NCBI GenBank assembly: GCA_903912435.1
Contig: CAIWHI010000685.1
Span: 1-9,005 of the forward strand
DNA: 9,005 bases
Direction of reading: 5' to 3'
From: an uncultured Bacteroidota bacterium
GTDB taxonomy: Bacteria; Bacteroidota; Bacteroidia; Chitinophagales; Chitinophagaceae
The notes below the pieces were generated by a model that was not told where the DNA came from, did not search any database, and saw only the letters and a program-made list of their open reading frames with translations. Position 1 is the stretch's first letter; each line of letters opens with the position of its first letter. Position numbers and translations under genes: made by a program. Positions 5,406 through 9,005 of the stretch are shown here, in pieces.

Positions 5406-5948
5406 ATGGAAAACATTACTACCTCCGAAAAAAACAAAATGGCTGCCCTTTATGGTCTTATCCTGGGCATTATTTACCTGGCAATATATACTGCATGCAA
5501 TATATTTGTGGGTAAATTCCTAGCATTTTACGTGGCCAAATTTGTGGGTTATGTACTCTTCTTCATAATAATGGGTGTTTTAGCTACCCGCATAAAAAAG
5601 GCAAACGGTGGCTTTATAGAATTTCGCGAGATATTCGGAGCTATCTTTATTATGATACTTGTCTCAGAGTTAATCTATATGGTGTACAACTTCATTTACT
5701 ATAAATATATTGACCCTCAATTTATGGAAAAGATGAAATATGCCTATAATACCTTTATGGAGAGTTTCAAAATACCTGATGATAAACTGGAAGAAGCTAA
5801 CAAAAGTATGGATAAAGCCATGGCTGAGGTAAAAACTTTTAATCTGCTCAATAACATAAAATCATACTTGTCTATAATAATTATGGACAGCTTATTTGGC
5901 TTATTGGTATGCCTTGCTGTAAGGAAATCAAGGCCTGTTTTTGAATAA
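5406..5948 (+). CDS. DUF4199 family membrane protein
   Basis: This 180-residue integral membrane protein of unknown function has four hydrophobic segments, near residues 13-35, 40-60, 78-98 and 150-172. Short basic stretches lie after segment 2 (TRIKKAN) and at the C-terminus (VRKSRPVFE). Between segments 3 and 4 is a long, charged, probably helical loop (about 100-148, rich in Lys, Glu and Met). This layout and the GGFIEFREIFG motif are typical of the DUF4199 family, common in Bacteroidota. The start codon is three bases after the stop of the dihydroorotase-like gene, so the two are almost certainly one operon. The glycosyltransferase gene follows after 167 bases. No enzymatic residues stand out. 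The family name is recognised by pattern and the function is not known to me. Confidence 0.8.
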   Translation: MENITTSEKNKMAALYGLILGIIYLAIYTACNIFVGKFLAFYVAKFVGYVLFFIIMGVLATRIKKANGGFIEFREIFGAIFIMILVSELIYMVYNFIYYKYIDPQFMEKMKYAYNTFMESFKIPDDKLEEANKSMDKAMAEVKTFNLLNNIKSYLSIIIMDSLFGLLVCLAVRKSRPVFE

Positions 5949-6115
5949 GAGAAATACTATCCTTACCAATCTGAAAATAAAATGCCTTATCAACGGGCTC
6001 AAAAAGCTATAAGAGGTTAATTCCTGTTAAAATAAATCAAACAATTAACGCCTAATGCCTGTTTACAGTGCCTGTGGCTAATGAATAATAATAAAAACGC
6101 GTATTTTAGCATCCG

Positions 6116-7072
6116 ATGCAACCTGACCTTTCGGTAGTAATACCACTATACAATGAAGAGGAATCACTGCCCGAGCTGGTAGCCTGGATAGAAAAGGTAT
6201 GTGAGGAGCATAAATATTCCAGAGAAATAATACTAATTGATGATGGCAGTACCGACAACAGTTGGGAGGTAGCTATAAAGCTTTCAGAGCAATTTGGCTC
6301 AGTAAAAGGTATCCGTTTCCAGAGAAATTATGGTAAAAGCCCTGCCCTTTATGCCGGCTTTAAAGCCGCAGCCGGCAAGGTGGTAATTACCATGGATGCC
6401 GACCTGCAAGATAGCCCTGATGAAATACCCGAACTCTACAGCATGATTATGGTGGATGGGTTTGACTTAGTGAGCGGTTGGAAAAAAGTAAGGTATGATA
6501 ATGCTGTAACCAAAAACCTACCTTCCAAATTATACAATGGAGTCAACAGGTGGATTACTGGCATCAAACTTCACGACATGAACTGCGGCCTTAAGGCTTA
6601 TAAGCGCAAGGTCATCAAGAGTATAGAAGTTTATGGCGAAATGCATCGCTTCATACCTGTATTAGCCAAGCAGGCAGGATTCAAAAAAATAGGTGAAAAA
6701 GTAGTCCAGCATAGGGCCCGGAAATATGGGGTTTCAAAGTTTGGTTGGGAGCGATTCATCAATGGGTTCCTTGATCTGCTCTCTATTCAGTTTATGAGTC
6801 GTTTTGGTAAGAAACCCATGCATCTTTTTGGCATGTGGGGCTCATTTACTTTCCTTACAGGCTTTGGCTTCACATCATGGTTGGTTATTGACAAACTAAT
6901 GCTGGGCGACAGGGTAAGCCTTACCAATAAACCGGCTTTCTATATTGCCCTAACAGCAATGGTTATTGGCACCTTGTTCTTCCTAACCGGCTTTATTGCA
7001 GAGCTGGTAGTACGCAATGCAGGAGACAGAAATGTCTATTTAACTGAAGAAAAGATTGGGTGGGATAGCTAA
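6116..7072 (+). CDS. Family 2 glycosyltransferase, DPM1/GtrB-like, with two C-terminal membrane segments
   Basis: This 318-residue inverting GT-A enzyme should transfer a sugar from a nucleotide donor, most likely to a polyprenyl phosphate at the inner membrane. The catalytic domain is about residues 1-230: SVVIPLYNEEESL at the start, the nucleotide-binding DDGSTDNS at 42-49, the metal-binding D94-A-D96 followed by LQD, HDMNCGLKAYKR, and the basic HRARKYGVSKFG typical of polyprenyl-phosphate glycosyltransferases. Two hydrophobic hairpin segments follow, about 236-258 and 275-298, as in GtrB and ArnC-type enzymes. The length is normal for that group. The sugar and acceptor cannot be told from sequence. 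The gene has the same orientation as the DUF4199 gene, but the 167-base gap leaves its membership of that operon open. The start is the ATG directly before QPDLSVV; nothing longer is supported. Confidence 0.92.
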   Translation: MQPDLSVVIPLYNEEESLPELVAWIEKVCEEHKYSREIILIDDGSTDNSWEVAIKLSEQFGSVKGIRFQRNYGKSPALYAGFKAAAGKVVITMDADLQDSPDEIPELYSMIMVDGFDLVSGWKKVRYDNAVTKNLPSKLYNGVNRWITGIKLHDMNCGLKAYKRKVIKSIEVYGEMHRFIPVLAKQAGFKKIGEKVVQHRARKYGVSKFGWERFINGFLDLLSIQFMSRFGKKPMHLFGMWGSFTFLTGFGFTSWLVIDKLMLGDRVSLTNKPAFYIALTAMVIGTLFFLTGFIAELVVRNAGDRNVYLTEEKIGWDS

Positions 7073-7255
7073 TACTAATCCCATCTTTAACAGTTCTTCA
7101 CTCTTGCAGGTATTAAACCATCAATTTAAGGAGTGGTCAAATTGATAACACAAAATTTCAACCCTTGATTATCAATTGATTTTCAGCACTTAATAAACGC
7201 TGTTCAGAATTAACATTATTTTATTTTCTAACAAAACCACATTATCCTAAATATG

Positions 7256-7271
7256 GTCCACTTTTGTGGAC
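7256..7271. promoter_or_regulatory. Perfect inverted repeat just before the right receptor gene
   Basis: GTCCAC-TTTT-GTGGAC is a perfect 6-bp inverted repeat with a 4-base loop, followed by TTTTAT. It ends 13 bases before the receptor ATG and 199 bases after the glycosyltransferase stop. It could be an operator, a leader hairpin that affects translation, or a short terminator for the glycosyltransferase gene. CACTTTTG within it is a 7/8 match to TAnnTTTG, with no supporting -33 element. Confidence 0.4.
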
Positions 7272-7284
7272 TTTTATACCTCAC

Positions 7285-9005
7285 ATGCGCATCTTACACA
7301 CCACAATTTCCATACTTTTTTTACTCCTGTTCACGTCCATTTCTTATGCCCAACCTTCAGCACCAGGCAGAATATATGGAATACTTACCGACTCCAAAAA
7401 TAATCCACTTTCCTACGCTACTGTTACCTTACTCCGTGCAGATACCATAGTTGTGAATGGAGACCTTACCAAAGATGATGGTTCATTTAGTATAAGTGGC
7501 ACAGGGGTAGGCAGGTTCAAGATAAAGATTGAATCTATAGGTATTACTACCAAAATCTTACCTGTGGAAGTAACTGCAGATAAGCCTTCCGTTAATATGG
7601 GGAAAATAACGGTAGCATCGCAAGACAATAAGCTAAAAGAAGTAAGTGTGATAGGCGAAAAGGCTATGATGGAGCTAAAAGTGGATAAAAAGGTGTTCAA
7701 CGTAGAAAAAAACACCACCACAGCAGGCGGTAGTGCCACCGATGTATTACAAAATGTACCATCAGTATCGGTTGATGCAAGTGGTACAGTAAGCCTAAGG
7801 GGAAAAAGTGATGTAACCATTCTTATTGATGGAAAACCTTCTACGCTATTGGGCAGCGATGTTACATCGGCCCTGGCGAGCCTACCCGCCGGTAGTATTG
7901 AAAGCGTGGAAGTAATCACCAATCCTTCTGCCAAATATGATGCACAAGGCTCTAGTGGCATTATCAATATAATCACCAAAAAAGATGGCCGAGCTGGCAT
8001 GAATGGCAATATTACCCTGGGTGTCGGCACTAATGATAAATACAATGGCAATCTGGGCCTGAATTTCCATAAGGGTAAATGGAACGTATTTTTGAACAGC
8101 AGTTTCAGGCTCAATAATACCTTTAATAATGTAATTACTGATAGACTTGATAAGGAAGCTACATTAGGTAATATTCAATCTTACCATACCTACGAGCATG
8201 TACCCCGCCACTTCAATGGCAACTTCAACTCAATAGGCTTTACCTACGATGCCAATAAATTCAATAGTTTTACAGTAACAGAGAATATCAATCTGATGGA
8301 GTTTAAGTTTGACGATATCTCCGATTACAACATATTCACTAACCCTACTCAATCTGGCATTGCTGATTTCATCCAGAAAAGGAATAGTACTTTTTCAGGT
8401 GGGCCGTTTTCTACCTCTACATCCCTGAATTACAAACACAAGTTTAATAAGAAGGATGAAGAACTGGTTATGGATGGCACGTTTGCCCACACCATTATGC
8501 ACAGGTATCAGGACATTACCACCTTTAACAACCCAATATTAGGTACTACACACGAAACCGCACCTGGTAGCGGCGACAACTCCACCCTCAATATCTCAGC
8601 CGATTATACCGACCCATTATTTACCAAAAATGGCAAACTGGGGCTGGGCTTTAAATCTCAGTTATACTGGTTTAATAGCACAAATAACCCCTTAAAATGG
8701 AGCGATTCAATCCCAACACATGTGCAAGATATTAGCCTGCTCTCTACTTACGATTACACCCAGCAAACCCATGCTGCCTATGTAAACTGGAGCGACCAGA
8801 TTGACAAATTCAGTTACCAGGCAGGTTTGAGGGCTGAGGATGCCGAATATAATGGCTCAGGCAATGTGCCTACCTATGCTAAATTCCATAATAATTTCCT
8901 AAGTTTGTTCCCATCAGCATTTGTATCATATCAACTGGCCAACCAACAAAGCATCTATCTTAATTATAGCCGCCGTACCAACAGGCCCGGCTTTATGCAG
9001 CTTAT
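7285..9005 (+). CDS. Outer-membrane beta-barrel receptor, TonB-dependent-receptor-like (3' end cut)
   Basis: The first 573 residues are visible, and the open frame runs off the right edge. A signal peptide (MRILHTTISILFLLLFTSISYA, cleavage likely after Ala22) precedes a carboxypeptidase-regulatory-like domain (about 28-110). A plug-like domain follows (about 115-235), with the usual sequence of landmarks: VFNVEKN, TDVLQNVPSVSVD, VSLRGKSDVTILIDGKP, IESVEVITNPSAKYDAQG and GIINIITKK. The rest is an Asn/Ser/Thr-rich beta barrel of the outer-membrane beta-barrel (OMP_b-brl_3) type, ending near NYSRRTNRPGF. Such proteins import or export unknown substrates. I see no clear TonB box, no SusD partner and no extracytoplasmic-function sigma factor beside it. 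The ATG is fixed by the signal peptide. Spacing to the glycosyltransferase gene (212 bases) suggests an independent transcript. Confidence 0.9.
   Translation, partial: MRILHTTISILFLLLFTSISYAQPSAPGRIYGILTDSKNNPLSYATVTLLRADTIVVNGDLTKDDGSFSISGTGVGRFKIKIESIGITTKILPVEVTADKPSVNMGKITVASQDNKLKEVSVIGEKAMMELKVDKKVFNVEKNTTTAGGSATDVLQNVPSVSVDASGTVSLRGKSDVTILIDGKPSTLLGSDVTSALASLPAGSIESVEVITNPSAKYDAQGSSGIINIITKKDGRAGMNGNITLGVGTNDKYNGNLGLNFHKGKWNVFLNSSFRLNNTFNNVITDRLDKEATLGNIQSYHTYEHVPRHFNGNFNSIGFTYDANKFNSFTVTENINLMEFKFDDISDYNIFTNPTQSGIADFIQKRNSTFSGGPFSTSTSLNYKHKFNKKDEELVMDGTFAHTIMHRYQDITTFNNPILGTTHETAPGSGDNSTLNISADYTDPLFTKNGKLGLGFKSQLYWFNSTNNPLKWSDSIPTHVQDISLLSTYDYTQQTHAAYVNWSDQIDKFSYQAGLRAEDAEYNGSGNVPTYAKFHNNFLSLFPSAFVSYQLANQQSIYLNYSRRTNRPGFMQL

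Noticed and set aside
7413..8114. 233-codon minus-strand frame
   Set aside because: It lies wholly opposite the receptor gene, whose signal peptide, regulatory-like and plug-like domains are clear. The opposite-strand product is low-complexity Leu/Ser/Thr/Pro.

Overview
The window looks like chromosome from a member of the Bacteroidota. The evidence is AT-rich DNA, promoters of the TAnnTTTG type, starts without a Shine-Dalgarno sequence, a DUF4199 membrane protein, and two outer-membrane proteins whose N-termini carry a carboxypeptidase-regulatory-like domain. I cannot name a genus. There are no RNA genes, CRISPR arrays, insertion sequences or phage genes.

The left block (1-3793) is entirely on the minus strand. 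In transcription order it holds an orphan NarL/LuxR-type response regulator, a cyanovirin-N homology (CVNH) protein, a small CDP-archaeol-synthase (CarS/DUF46)-like membrane protein, a second CVNH protein, a Crp/Fnr-family regulator, and the start of an outer-membrane receptor. The right block (4134-9005) is on the plus strand. It holds a dihydroorotase-like protein that has lost its metal ligands, a DUF4199 membrane protein, a GT2 glycosyltransferase with C-terminal membrane segments, and an outer-membrane beta-barrel receptor cut by the window edge. The two blocks diverge from a 340-base gap.

The most interesting structure is regulatory. The two CVNH paralogues (about 55% identical, gapless) share a promoter module. 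Each has an inverted repeat with TACAG/CTGTA arms, then GTTT, exactly 17 bases, then TACTTTTR. Separately, the CarS-like gene and the left receptor gene share a different module: an Fnr-type box (TTGAT-N4-ATCAA or a near match) centred exactly 33 bp upstream of a TAnnTTTG-like element followed by CATTC. The Crp/Fnr protein encoded between those two promoters carries the E-xx-SR recognition-helix signature that reads TTGA half-sites in Fnr. The block therefore looks like two interleaved local circuits: Fnr-like regulator to receptor and CarS-like gene, and an unknown factor (possibly the neighbouring response regulator) to the two lectin-like genes. No binding or expression can be shown from sequence, and the biological purpose of the lectin/lipid-enzyme pairing is open.
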